NCBI RefSeq assembly: GCF_003481825.1
Contig: NZ_QULW01000009.1
Span: 76,901 to 140,900 of the forward strand
Length of the DNA: 64,000 nucleotides
Source: Clostridium sp. OM02-18AC
GTDB lineage: Bacteria > Bacillota > Clostridia > Lachnospirales > Lachnospiraceae
Direction: 5' to 3'
Shown: positions 54,759 through 63,845 of the stretch, piece after piece
Numbering within the stretch: the first letter of the stretch is position 1
Layout: each line of letters starts with the position of its first letter
Translations under genes and position numbers: made by a program
Notes under the pieces: generated by a model
What the model was told of the DNA's origin: nothing
Seen by the model: the letters and a program-made list of their open reading frames with translations, nothing else
The model's database searches: none

Positions 54759-56669
54759 TTACCGGACAATGATCTTGTATTTTTTCATTTTTCTCCACAG
54801 TGTGCTTTTATCAATCCCGAGGAATTCTGCGGTTTTGGATCGATTATTGTGGAAGGTGCAGAGTGCTTTTAAGATTTCCTCGCGTTCGTCATACGGAGAA
54901 TAGGAAGGTGGGATTTCTTCCAGTACCTGGCTTGGAACCGGCTGTTTTGTTATGCCGGCAGCATCTGGAAGAACCCGGAGGATGTCTGCAGGGCCGGCAA
55001 GCGGCACCTGGCTGAGAATGCAGATGCGCTGGCAGAAGTTTCGCATTTCCCGGATATTTCCCGGCCATGGATAGCGAAGAAGCAGGTCAGCGCCTTCAGT
55101 AGAAATTCCCTCCAGAATGCAGCCGGTGCGTTCATGTTCATAGGAAATAAGCTGGTTGAGCAGAAAAAGAACATCCTGTTCCCGGCTTCTCAGAGGAGGA
55201 AGGTTCAGCTCTAAAACATCCAGACGGTAGAGCAGATCCTGCCGGAAATTTCCATTTGCGACCTCTTCTTTTAGGTTTTTGTTGGTGGCTGAGATGACCC
55301 GGACATCGACCGGAATTACGGTGTCGCTTCCAAGACGCACAACTTCCCGTTCCTGCAGGACACGCAGCAGACGGCTCTGGAGTTTTTGGGAGACATCGCC
55401 GATTTCGTCTAAGAAGATAGTCCCTTTATGCGCAAGCTCGAAAAATCCCATTTTTCCACCTTTTGCAGCGCCGGTAAAGGCTCCTTCCACATAGCCGAAC
55501 AGTTCGCTTTCCAACAGATTTTCCGGGAGGGCCGAGCAGTTGATCGCTACAAACGGGTGGTTTTTTCTGGGGCTGGAATTGTGAATGCTTTGTGCAAACA
55601 ATTCTTTTCCGGTTCCGGTTTCGCCATAGATCAGAATATTGGAGTCGGAATAGCTGTAAGTCATGGCATCTGAGATCACGGCATCCATGATTTTGCTTTT
55701 GTGCATGATGTTGGAAAAGTGATATTTGGCCTGAAAGGTAGAATGGCGCAGATTTTTTCGAACCTGCAGTTCATCTGCCTGGATCCGGCTCGTGTCCTGA
55801 AAGGTCAGTACACATCCGGAGTTTTCGCTGTGTTCCAGCATAGGAACACAGTTTACCATCAAATGGTATGTAGCATAGATATAAATCTCGGAGAGGAGTT
55901 TTTTTCCGCCTTTGATCACTTCTTCAATGGGAAGCTTTGGGAAAAACTCGCGAATGTTCCGCCCGGTTAACATGGCATGACCGGAATCAAGGATGGAGTA
56001 GCAGTAGTTATTTGCGAAGATGATCGAACCGTCCGGGTCAATCGAGATGATTCCCTGAAACGAATAGTTCATGATATTGGCAATCTGTGCGCTGCGCATC
56101 TTTTCTTTTAGATCGATCTCGGCAGCAGATTTTGCTTCCGAAATGGCATTGTTGATGGCTTCACGGCCAGATTCGATCATGACAGCCGGAAGGTTGTATT
56201 TTTTTGCAAATTCAACGGCAGTGTAGTTTCCGACCAGCATTTCACAGCCATCTGCGATCGCTTTTTGTATGGTTTCATCGAGCAAAAGTTCTGAAGTGAC
56301 CGGGTAGGAAGAAAGACGGATGTCCGGAAAGGCATCCTGGATCGTTTCGACACCGTAGATCATATTAAAAGCCCCGGTGATCGCGATGTGGGAAATGTCA
56401 GGTTTTTGTTTTCTGGCTTTCAGGACAGCGGCAATGACATCGTAACCACCTACTTTGAGTTCTGCGCAGAGACAGCCGCGCTGTTTCATCGTCAAAGCGG
56501 AGAAGCCGCGGGCAATGACAACATCGGCATTTAAGTCATAGAGCGGGTTATTGTAAAAATCCTGAACGATGCTGCAGGTGATCTCATCCTGGTCGGGACG
56601 TTCTTTTAGGACCTGTTCGATGGACGAAACAATCTGTGGGTAAGGTGCGTAAAAAATAATGCGGACCAT
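54759..56669 (-). CDS. PrpR-type sigma-54-dependent transcriptional activator
   Basis: This 636-residue regulator has a PrpR N-terminal sensory domain (residues 1-190), a PAS domain near 205-305, a sigma-54 AAA+ domain and a Fis-type HTH at the end (NRSKTAEFLGIDKSTLWRKM). Walker A is GETGTGKELFAQSIH, the sigma-54 contact loop is GAFTGA, and the arginine-finger region is RQDLLYRLDVLELNLPPLR. The start at 56669 has GGAGG 5 nt upstream. It should activate the four -24/-12 promoters around it, responding to a small acid or acyl ligand. The ligand is unknown. Confidence 0.93.
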   Translation of the reverse strand: MVRIIFYAPYPQIVSSIEQVLKERPDQDEITCSIVQDFYNNPLYDLNADVVIARGFSALTMKQRGCLCAELKVGGYDVIAAVLKARKQKPDISHIAITGAFNMIYGVETIQDAFPDIRLSSYPVTSELLLDETIQKAIADGCEMLVGNYTAVEFAKKYNLPAVMIESGREAINNAISEAKSAAEIDLKEKMRSAQIANIMNYSFQGIISIDPDGSIIFANNYCYSILDSGHAMLTGRNIREFFPKLPIEEVIKGGKKLLSEIYIYATYHLMVNCVPMLEHSENSGCVLTFQDTSRIQADELQVRKNLRHSTFQAKYHFSNIMHKSKIMDAVISDAMTYSYSDSNILIYGETGTGKELFAQSIHNSSPRKNHPFVAINCSALPENLLESELFGYVEGAFTGAAKGGKMGFFELAHKGTIFLDEIGDVSQKLQSRLLRVLQEREVVRLGSDTVIPVDVRVISATNKNLKEEVANGNFRQDLLYRLDVLELNLPPLRSREQDVLFLLNQLISYEHERTGCILEGISTEGADLLLRYPWPGNIREMRNFCQRICILSQVPLAGPADILRVLPDAAGITKQPVPSQVLEEIPPSYSPYDEREEILKALCTFHNNRSKTAEFLGIDKSTLWRKMKKYKIIVR

Positions 56670-56754
56670 AAAAACCTCCATGATGATAGAACGTAAAATG
56701 AAAACAGGGATAGAGCTATTATAAAATAGGTTTTGCGGAAAGAAAAGAAAGAAA

Positions 56755-56826
56755 TTGCAAAAAATTGCATATTGATTTTCAAACAGATAAAAATGCAATG
56801 AAATGCAACTTATTGCAATGATTGCG
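56755..56826. repeat. 10-bp phased TTGCAA/ATGCAA repeats
   Basis: TTGCAA at 56755, TTGCAT at 56765, then ATGCAA at 56793 and 56803, TTGCAA at 56813 and TTGCG at 56822 recur at 10-bp steps. The group lies between the divergent activator gene (start 56669) and the permease gene (57067), about 155-225 nt upstream of the sigma-54 promoter. In this 397-nt gap I recognise nothing else besides the promoter. Confidence 0.55.
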
Positions 56827-56980
56827 AGAAGGAAAGAAGGCAACTTAGAAAGAAATTGAAAGAAAAAATATAAGTTCTATGGTGATAATAAATGAAAAAT
56901 CAGAATTGGTTTTGTAGATATTACACAAAGAAATGGACGAAATTAGAAAAAGAAAAAAAGAAATCCACAAATGAGAAAAG

Positions 56981-56997
56981 TAGGCACGGTCTTTGCT
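56981..56997 (+). promoter_or_regulatory. Sigma-54 promoter (permease-amidohydrolase)
   Basis: TAGGCACGGTCTTTGCT places GG at 56983 and GC at 56995, 12 apart; the T before GG is replaced by A but the rest matches. Confidence 0.8.
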
Positions 56998-57066
56998 TTA
57001 TAGAAGGTCAGAACTGGTTCAAGAAGCAAATGGATGTAATCAACTATTTTATGGAGGGTACTAGTT

Positions 57067-58098
57067 ATGATAGGAAATGTCAGAATACTCGGAACAATGA
57101 AAAAATTCCCGGCCGGTGCGATGGTCATTCCGCTGCTGCTTGGCTGTACGGTCAATACATTTTTCCCGGAGGCGCTGAAGATCGGAGGATTTACCACAGG
57201 ACTTTTTAAGAATGGAATTCCGACTTTGATCGGTCTTTATCTGTTTTGCAGCGGTGCGACGATTGACGTGAAAGCAGCAGGTGAAACCGTATACAAAGGA
57301 GTACTTTTGACAGCATTAAAATTCTTCGGTGGATTTGGAATCGGACTTCTGTTAAATACATTGTTTGGAGAAGCTGGATTTCTGGGCCTGCTGCCGCTTG
57401 CAGTAATCGGTGCAGTAACGAACTCCAATGGCGTTATTTATGCAACACTCGCCGGTGAGTATGGAGAAGAGTCTGATGTAGGTGCAACCGCGATCCTGAC
57501 CTTAAATGACGGACCGTTTTTCACGATGATCGCACTTGGAACTGCCGGAATCGGTAAATTCCCGATTACCGCGATCATGGCAAGCATCATTCCGCTGATC
57601 ATTGGTTTTATCATTGGTAACTTAGACCACGAGTGGAGAGAAACACTTGCAACGGCAATGGCACTGCTTCCGCCGTTCAATGGATTTTGCCTGGGTGCCG
57701 GAATGAGTTTCTTTACCATTGCAGGTGCTGGTTTCTCTGGTGTTCTTCTTGGTCTTATGACGGTTGTGGTCACAGGCGTTTTGACCTTTATTGTTTACAG
57801 CCTGATCCGCCGGAAAGCAGATCCGATGGGCGCAGCGATTGGTACGGTAGCAGGAGTTGCCGCAACAACACCTGCAGCGATCGCTGAGGCAGACCCGTCT
57901 TTTGCACCGCAGGTTGAAACTGCAAGTGCGCAGATTGCGGCAGCTACCATTGTAACAGCAATCGTAACCCCGCTTCTGGTTGCTTTTCTTGCACGCTTTT
58001 CAAAGAAGTTTAATGAAAAACACGGGCTGGGCAGAGCAAAAAAAGAGTTGGCTGCTGTTTCTGAGTCTACAATAAAGCAGGCTCAGGAAGCCGTATAG
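57067..58098 (+). CDS. 2-keto-3-deoxygluconate permease family transporter
   Basis: This 343-residue protein belongs to the KdgT family of H+-coupled importers of 2-keto-3-deoxygluconate. It has about ten membrane helices. FPAGAMVIPLLLGC near residue 15, FCSGATIDVKAAGE near 60 and AVTNSNGVIYATLAGEYG near 118 are characteristic. The actual ligand may be a different sugar acid. GGAGGGTACTAGTT precedes the ATG. It is followed by the amidohydrolase gene, probably in one operon. Confidence 0.88.
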   Translation: MIGNVRILGTMKKFPAGAMVIPLLLGCTVNTFFPEALKIGGFTTGLFKNGIPTLIGLYLFCSGATIDVKAAGETVYKGVLLTALKFFGGFGIGLLLNTLFGEAGFLGLLPLAVIGAVTNSNGVIYATLAGEYGEESDVGATAILTLNDGPFFTMIALGTAGIGKFPITAIMASIIPLIIGFIIGNLDHEWRETLATAMALLPPFNGFCLGAGMSFFTIAGAGFSGVLLGLMTVVVTGVLTFIVYSLIRRKADPMGAAIGTVAGVAATTPAAIAEADPSFAPQVETASAQIAAATIVTAIVTPLLVAFLARFSKKFNEKHGLGRAKKELAAVSESTIKQAQEAV

Positions 58099-58186
58099 AA
58101 GTAAGAAAACGGCGATAAGAGATGACGAAACATGGTTGGAAACAACGAAAAAAATGAAAAAGCGGCGTAAGCAGGAGGAAACGAAC

Positions 58187-59356
58187 ATGAATGATATGAT
58201 TTTGAAAGCAGACCGCGTTCTGCTTGGTGAAGATTTAATCCCAAAAGAAAATATGGCAGTCATTGTCCGCGAAGGAAAAATCGAGGACATTCTTCCCCAG
58301 GCAGAATGTCCGGAAATCCCGGGTGCAGAGGTAATCGAGTTCAAGGACAAAACCCTTATGCCTGGTATGATCGAATGCCATAACCACCTTTCGATTGATG
58401 CCACGATTCCGGAACATCTGGAACTTCTGGCATGGAGCACAGAGTGTGAACTGACGCTGATCGCACTTGACGGCTTCCGGAAGGATCTGATGAGCGGCGT
58501 AACGACAGCACGCTGCATGGGCGACCGCTTCTATATAGATGTAACGCTGAAAAAGTTGATTCAGCAGGGAAAGGTGACTGGTCCGAAGCTTCTGGCTGCC
58601 GGGATTGGCATGAAGGGAAGCCATGGCGCAGGATACATTGGCGCACCACATTGCGGCGTGGAGGAGATCCGCAAAACGACCCGCGAAAATTTAAAGAAAG
58701 GTGTCGATCTGTTAAAACTCTTTATTACGCCGGGAGTTCCGGATCCGGACAGTGAATTTGTTCCAAGTTTTTTAAGTCTGGAGGAAATCGCAATGGCAGT
58801 GAATGAGGGTGCGAAAAAAAATACTCCGGTTGCCGCGCACTGCATTGGTGGTCAGGGATTAAAAGATTGTATCGACGGCGGCGTGCAGGTGATCGAGCAT
58901 ATGTACATGTGCACACCGCAGGATGCAGAATGGCTGGCAAAATCGAATTGTGTTGTTGATTTCACTTCCGGTATTTTCCTGGATCCAACGCGTGAAGAAA
59001 CCTTATCCGCGAACAACGCGTACCGGGTACGAAAGAACCGCCCGCGTGTCCGCGAAAGACTGAAACTTCTTATGAGCACCGGTGTCCCGTATGTGCTTGG
59101 AACGGATGCCTACCATGGTTATCTCTATCGTGAGGTTGGTTATGCAGTAGAGCTTGGTTCTGATGTTGTGACAGCATTAAAAGGTGTTACGTCCAATGCG
59201 GCGAAAGTATGCGGACTTGGAGATAAGATCGGAAGTCTGAAAAAAGGGTATGTGGCTGATATCATTGCAGTGGATGGAAATCCTCTGATGGATGTGACCT
59301 GCCTTTCCAAAGTGCCATTTGTCATGCAGGATGGCAAGGTGATGAAACAGGAATAG
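58187..59356 (+). CDS. Amidohydrolase family protein
   Basis: This 389-residue metal-dependent hydrolase has the HxH motif in MIECHNHLS near residue 63, a Lys in LLKLFITPG near 180 that may be carboxylated, HCIG near 220, EHMYM near 240 and GTDAYHG near 305. The family cleaves C-N or C-O bonds in cyclic amides, lactones and related compounds. Here it may open a lactone or cut an N-acyl group before catabolism, which is inference. The ATG at 58187 has GCAGGAGGAAACGAAC upstream; the ATG at 58136 is less likely. Confidence 0.85.
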   Translation: MNDMILKADRVLLGEDLIPKENMAVIVREGKIEDILPQAECPEIPGAEVIEFKDKTLMPGMIECHNHLSIDATIPEHLELLAWSTECELTLIALDGFRKDLMSGVTTARCMGDRFYIDVTLKKLIQQGKVTGPKLLAAGIGMKGSHGAGYIGAPHCGVEEIRKTTRENLKKGVDLLKLFITPGVPDPDSEFVPSFLSLEEIAMAVNEGAKKNTPVAAHCIGGQGLKDCIDGGVQVIEHMYMCTPQDAEWLAKSNCVVDFTSGIFLDPTREETLSANNAYRVRKNRPRVRERLKLLMSTGVPYVLGTDAYHGYLYREVGYAVELGSDVVTALKGVTSNAAKVCGLGDKIGSLKKGYVADIIAVDGNPLMDVTCLSKVPFVMQDGKVMKQE

Positions 59357-59435
59357 TATGTTTCAAAAATGTTTCACGGAACAAAATAAAACGTCTTGAG
59401 AAACAAAATGAAACATTTGCATGGAGGGCGAAACA
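59343..59435 (+). promoter_or_regulatory. Cluster of TGAAACA/TGTTTCA sites upstream of the isomerase gene
   Basis: TGAAACA at 59343 and 59409, TGTTTCA at 59359 and 59370, and GAAACA at 59400 and 59430 lie 85-180 nt upstream of the sigma-54 promoter at 59519. The first site is in the end of the amidohydrolase gene. Confidence 0.65.
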
Positions 59436-59518
59436 CAAAAAGAGCGAAAATGAAATCCGCAGCTGCAAAAAAATGGTCAGAATGGTTTGGAAAATGTACA
59501 TGAAATGCAAAATAAGAC

Positions 59519-59535
59519 TTGGCACGCGTTTTGCT
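59519..59535 (+). promoter_or_regulatory. Sigma-54 promoter (isomerase-transketolase operon)
   Basis: TTGGCACGCGTTTTGCT has GG at 59521 and GC at 59533, matching the consensus with the correct 12-base spacing. Confidence 0.9.
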
Positions 59536-59582
59536 TTATATTACAGCATAAGGAACTTAAGGAAAAGAAAAGGAGTGAGGGT

Positions 59583-60419
59583 ATGAAGTTATGTTATCAG
59601 GTTGCCACACCGGATGTTGCGATTGCAGATTCCGTGACGGCATACCAGGGACCGCTGGAGAAAAGCTTTTCCGATCTGGCAAAGCTTGGATACCAGGGCG
59701 TTGAGCTGATGACGTTAAACCCGTCAGAGCTTGACTGGGATTTTGTAAAATGTGAGGCAGAAAAAAACGGCTTGAAGGTGGTTCTGGTCTGCACTGGTGA
59801 AATCTTCGGCCAGCTGGGACTCAGCTACACAAACCCGGATCCGGAGAACCGGAAAGAGGCGATCCGCAGAAGTAAGGAAATCATCGACTTTGCGGCATAT
59901 TTGGGGGCAAACATCAACATCGGCCGTGTCCGTGGGCAGTACTGCAAGGAACTGACCAGAGAGCAGACGGAGGAGCTTGCGATCGCGGCATTCCGGGAGC
60001 TGGCTGACTATGCTGCACCGAAAAACGTGCAGATCGCCCTGGAAACCGTTACCATCATGCAGACGAATTTTATCAACACCTGTGCTGAGGGGGCCGATAT
60101 GGTAGACCGGGTAGACCGGAAAAACTTCCGCCTGATGTTAGATGTGTTCCACTTAAATCTGGAAGAAAAGAATCTGTTCGATGCGATCCGCCAGTATAGT
60201 CCGTACAACATTCATGTACATCTGGCAGATAACAACCGCCGTTACCCGGGCCAGTGCGGACTGGATTTTGAAAAGATCATTTCTACGTTTAAAGAGTGCG
60301 GATATGACGGTGCCTTTACGACCGAGATCTTCCAGCTGCCGAGCATGGAAGGCGCAGCAAAAGGCGCAGCCGCGTATCTGATCCCGATCTTCGAAAAGGT
60401 ATACGGACCACTGAAATAG
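59583..60419 (+). CDS. Xylose-isomerase-like TIM barrel, sugar isomerase/epimerase 1
   Basis: This 278-residue protein matches the AP_endonuc_2/sugar phosphate isomerase fold. Likely metal ligands are the Glu in ALETVT near residue 157, Asp/His in RLMLDVFHLNL near 189, HVHLADNNRRYPGQ near 215, and the Glu in FTTEIFQLP near 250. Members isomerise hydroxypyruvate, tagatose and other sugars or phosphates. The ATG at 59583 follows AAAAGGAGTGAGGGT. It begins a six-gene sigma-54 operon. No substrate can be assigned. Confidence 0.85.
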   Translation: MKLCYQVATPDVAIADSVTAYQGPLEKSFSDLAKLGYQGVELMTLNPSELDWDFVKCEAEKNGLKVVLVCTGEIFGQLGLSYTNPDPENRKEAIRRSKEIIDFAAYLGANINIGRVRGQYCKELTREQTEELAIAAFRELADYAAPKNVQIALETVTIMQTNFINTCAEGADMVDRVDRKNFRLMLDVFHLNLEEKNLFDAIRQYSPYNIHVHLADNNRRYPGQCGLDFEKIISTFKECGYDGAFTTEIFQLPSMEGAAKGAAAYLIPIFEKVYGPLK

Positions 60420-60427
60420 GAGGGACT

Positions 60428-61087
60428 ATGAAAAGTATTGCGCTGATCCATACCGTGAAAACGGTGGCAGCTTCGTTTGACCAGAAGCTGCGTGATTATG
60501 TGGGGGAACCGGTAAAGATCCACAACCTGTGGGACGATTTTCTTGCCAACAATCCGAATGAGATCGGAACATTTACCATAGAAAACCGATGCCGCCTTTA
60601 CAACGACATCAAATCCGCTGAGATGACAGATGCTGACATGATCGTGGTGACCTGTTCGACCCTGACTCCGGTTGTAAACATGATTCGCCCCTTTGTGAAA
60701 GTTCCGCTGATTGCCATTGATGATGCAATGGGAAGAAAAGCGGTTACTTACGGGGATAAGATCCTGGTTCTTGCGACGGCAGGCAGCACCGAAGGACCGA
60801 TGCGGGAAAAGTTAAACGCAGAGGCAGCAAAATTAAATAAGACCATTTACATTGATTTCAAAGCAAACGCAGAAGCATTCCAGGCGATGAAAGCAATGCA
60901 GATGGACCGCCACGATGCGATCCTTCTGGAGATGGCAAAAGAAATTTCCGGTTATGACTGTGTGGTGCTGGCTCAGGCGTCCATGGCACATCTGGATAAA
61001 AAAATCGAAGAAATCTGTAAGATTCCTGTCCTGTCAAGCCCGGAGCTTTGCTTAGAGCAGGTGAAAGAAACATTGAAAACCATTTAA
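60428..61087 (+). CDS. Aspartate/glutamate racemase-family protein
   Basis: This 219-residue protein matches the Asp/Glu/hydantoin racemase superfamily. The first catalytic Cys is in VVTCSTLTPVVN near residue 75. The second position, usually Cys, reads LAQASMAHLD near 182 with no Cys, so it may act through a single Cys as a one-sided decarboxylase, isomerase or racemase. GGAGGGACT precedes the ATG. It lies between two sugar enzymes, so its substrate is more likely a hydroxy acid than an amino acid. Confidence 0.82.
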   Translation: MKSIALIHTVKTVAASFDQKLRDYVGEPVKIHNLWDDFLANNPNEIGTFTIENRCRLYNDIKSAEMTDADMIVVTCSTLTPVVNMIRPFVKVPLIAIDDAMGRKAVTYGDKILVLATAGSTEGPMREKLNAEAAKLNKTIYIDFKANAEAFQAMKAMQMDRHDAILLEMAKEISGYDCVVLAQASMAHLDKKIEEICKIPVLSSPELCLEQVKETLKTI

Positions 61088-61106
61088 AGAAAAGGAGACT
61101 ACTGAC

Positions 61107-61934
61107 ATGACCAACGAAAAGAAACAGGAGTTGGATGCTCTTTGCCTGAAATTCAGACGTACCCTGATTGAAATTTTACATGAGAGACAGACCGGACATC
61201 CGGGCGGATCTCTTTCCGTGTGCGAGATCCTGACAAACCTTTACTTCAATGATGCAAATATCTCCCCGGAGAATATCAATGACAGAAGCCGCGACAAGAT
61301 TGTACTCTGTAAAGGCCATGCAGCACCGATGCTGTATCTGGAACTGGCTGAGAAAGGTTTTTTCCCAATGGAGGAGATGCATACCCTTCGGCAGATCAAC
61401 AGCCGCCTGCAGGGGCATCCGTGTTCCAAAGAGACTCCTGGCGTAGAAGCTTCTACCGGTCCTCTGGGCGCTGGCTATCCGTTCGCTCTGGGTATTGCTC
61501 TTTCCGATATGCATGATGGAATTGATGCCTACACCTATGCGATCCTTGGCGACGGCGAGATCAATGAGGGTGTGGTATGGGAGACCTGCATGAATGCTTC
61601 CAAATTCAAGGCAGACCGCCTGATCTCCATTCTGGACTGGAACGGCGTACAGTTAGACGGTACCACTGAGCAGATCATGCCGATGGGGGATATTGAACTG
61701 AAGTTTAAGGCATTTGGATACAATACCATTGTCTGCGACGGACACAATGTGGCTGCACTCAGCGCAGCAATCGAGACTGCAAAATCCGTAAAAGGTGTTC
61801 CGAGCATCATCCTGGCGAAGACCGTAAAGGGCAAAGGGGTATCCTTCATGGAAGGAAAGAATACCTGGCATGGCGCTCCGGTTAAGGATGCCGACTATGA
61901 AGCAGCGATGAAAGAACTGGGAGGTGTACGGTAA
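61107..61934 (+). CDS. Transketolase N-terminal subunit
   Basis: This 275-residue protein holds the thiamine pyrophosphate-binding half of a split transketolase. It shows RQTGHPGGSLSVCEILTNLY near residue 30, KGHAAPMLYLELAEKG near 69, EASTGPLGAGYPFALGIALS, and ILGDGEINEGVVWE near 148 (GDG...N metal and TPP motif). AAGGAGACTACTGAC precedes the ATG. It overlaps the C-terminal subunit by 1 nt (TAATG). Confidence 0.93.
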   Translation: MTNEKKQELDALCLKFRRTLIEILHERQTGHPGGSLSVCEILTNLYFNDANISPENINDRSRDKIVLCKGHAAPMLYLELAEKGFFPMEEMHTLRQINSRLQGHPCSKETPGVEASTGPLGAGYPFALGIALSDMHDGIDAYTYAILGDGEINEGVVWETCMNASKFKADRLISILDWNGVQLDGTTEQIMPMGDIELKFKAFGYNTIVCDGHNVAALSAAIETAKSVKGVPSIILAKTVKGKGVSFMEGKNTWHGAPVKDADYEAAMKELGGVR

Positions 61935-62869
61935 TGGGAAAAGCAATTCGTGATGTATATGGAGAATGTCTGAAAAAATATGGAGCAACCAATGAAAATA
62001 TCGTAGTTCTGGATGCAGATGTATCTGGTTCCACCAAATCTGCAATGTTCGGCAAGGAATATCCGGACCGTTTCTATAACTGTGGCATCAGTGAGTATGC
62101 CATGATGGGCATGGCAGCAGGTATGGCAAAGAGCGGCAAAATCCCGTTCGTCAATACCTTCGCAGTATTCTTAACTACCCTGGGTTCTCTGGCAGCAAGA
62201 ACCTTCATGTCTTACTCCGGACTGCCGATCAAGATGATGGGAGGCTACGGCGGATTATCTGACGCATTTGACGGTGCTACCCACCATGCACTGGAAGACA
62301 TCGCCATGATGCGTACCCTTCCGGGCGTGAACGTGATGGTTGCTTCCGACGCACAGATCACTGACTGGATGGTGAAAACCGCAATCGAAGTCAATGAGCC
62401 GATGTACATCCGTCTTTCCAGAGATGCTGCACCGGACTGCCACCCGGAGAATGCGAAGTTTGAGTTTGGCAAGGGCATGGTTGTAAGAGAGGGCAGCGAC
62501 GTTACCATCATTGCATGCGGCCTTATGGTAAGCACCGCGATCACTGCAGCTGAGATACTGGAGAAAGAGGGCATCAGCGTAAGAGTGGTTGATATGTACT
62601 GCATCAAACCGATCGACGCAGAGCTGATTGAGAAGTGTGCGAAAGAAACCGGCGCGATCGTAACGGCAGAGGAGCACAGCGTGATCGGCGGTCTTGGCGG
62701 AGCAGTCAGCGAAGTTCTGGCAAAAAGCGGCAGTCTGGTTCCGGTTGAGATGGTCGGCATGCAGGATCGCCACGGCGAGTCCGGACCTTACAGCGAGCTG
62801 TTAAAGAAATACGGTCTGGATGCAGATGCAGTTGCACAAGCAGCAAAGAAGGCAGCTGCAAGAAAGTAA
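61934..62869 (+). CDS. Transketolase C-terminal subunit
   Basis: This 311-residue protein supplies the pyrimidine-binding and C-terminal domains of the split transketolase. Blocks are VVLDADVSGSTKSAMFGKEY near residue 24, FYNCGISEYAMMGMAAGMA with the catalytic Glu, and TAEEHSVIGGLGGAVSEVLA near 236. It forms a heteromer with the subunit upstream. The pair could transfer a two-carbon unit from a keto sugar or sugar acid to an aldose acceptor in this pathway. Its donor is not known. Confidence 0.93.
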   Translation: MGKAIRDVYGECLKKYGATNENIVVLDADVSGSTKSAMFGKEYPDRFYNCGISEYAMMGMAAGMAKSGKIPFVNTFAVFLTTLGSLAARTFMSYSGLPIKMMGGYGGLSDAFDGATHHALEDIAMMRTLPGVNVMVASDAQITDWMVKTAIEVNEPMYIRLSRDAAPDCHPENAKFEFGKGMVVREGSDVTIIACGLMVSTAITAAEILEKEGISVRVVDMYCIKPIDAELIEKCAKETGAIVTAEEHSVIGGLGGAVSEVLAKSGSLVPVEMVGMQDRHGESGPYSELLKKYGLDADAVAQAAKKAAARK

Positions 62870-62883
62870 AAGAGGAAAATCGT

Positions 62884-63795
62884 ATGGAAAAATCCATGAA
62901 GCGGTATATGAAGGTCGGTACGATCCTTCATGTATCCTATAAAGAAGTGGGTTCCGGAGAAGGTCCAATCCTGGAGTGTTTAAAAAAGATCACGACGGAT
63001 CCCTATTTTGAGGCTGTGGAAGTTGCACATATGAAAGATGCACAGGTGCGAAAGAAAGCGGTCGGGATGATCTCCTGTGCTCACATGGTCACTGCCTATG
63101 GCGGTCAGGGTCTGATGCTTGGGGCCGGGTTAAACATCAATGACCTGAAGGAAGAAGGCCGTCAGAAAGCCATTGCAGCCCTGAAAATGGGAATTGATGA
63201 AGCCTATGAGATCGGCGCACAGGATTTTTCATTTCTGGCAGGGAGGTATGAAGATGCGACCATGGAAGAATCTTTCCAGGCACTGCTTGCTTCGACCAGA
63301 GAACTCTGTGCGTATGCAAAGTCAAAAGGAAATATGCCGATTCTCTGCGAGGTATTCGACTATGACATCGCGAAGAAATCGCTGATCGGTCCGGTAGACC
63401 GGGTAAAGCGTTATGCAGAAACGATCTGTGCGGAGTATGACAATTTCGGTCTTATGGTAGATTTAAGCCACATCCCGATGATCCACGAGACCATCGAGGA
63501 GAATCTGCTTCCGGTCCGCAAATTTATCCGTCACGCCCATATGGGCAATACCGTCATCAAGAGTCCGGAATGTCCGGCATATGGTGATGAGCATCCGCGT
63601 TTCGGTTTCCCGAACAGTGAGAATGATGTAACGGAGCTGGCAGATTACCTGCGGCTTCTGCTGGAAATCGGATTTTTAAACGAAGAGAAACGCCCGATCG
63701 TCAGCTTTGAGGTAAAACCATTTGAGGACGAGGACCCGGATCTGTGCCTGGCCGGTGCAAAAAGAACACTTGACCTGGCGTGGGAACTTGTTTAA
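62884..63795 (+). CDS. Xylose-isomerase-like TIM barrel protein 2
   Basis: This 303-residue protein has the sugar phosphate isomerase/epimerase fold. Possible metal ligands are seen in CEVFDYDIAKK near 160, GLMVDLSHIPMIHE near 195 and RHAHMGNT near 218. It is not closely similar to the protein at 59583 but is clearly related to the next gene, with a shared N-terminal phrase pattern (YMKVGTI versus YFQVGTI). AGAGGAAAATCGT precedes the ATG. Confidence 0.82.
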   Translation: MEKSMKRYMKVGTILHVSYKEVGSGEGPILECLKKITTDPYFEAVEVAHMKDAQVRKKAVGMISCAHMVTAYGGQGLMLGAGLNINDLKEEGRQKAIAALKMGIDEAYEIGAQDFSFLAGRYEDATMEESFQALLASTRELCAYAKSKGNMPILCEVFDYDIAKKSLIGPVDRVKRYAETICAEYDNFGLMVDLSHIPMIHETIEENLLPVRKFIRHAHMGNTVIKSPECPAYGDEHPRFGFPNSENDVTELADYLRLLLEIGFLNEEKRPIVSFEVKPFEDEDPDLCLAGAKRTLDLAWELV

Positions 63796-63845
63796 ATTAG
63801 AACTATCCAACAATTTCACAATTTATGAGCAGGAGGATGAAAAAC

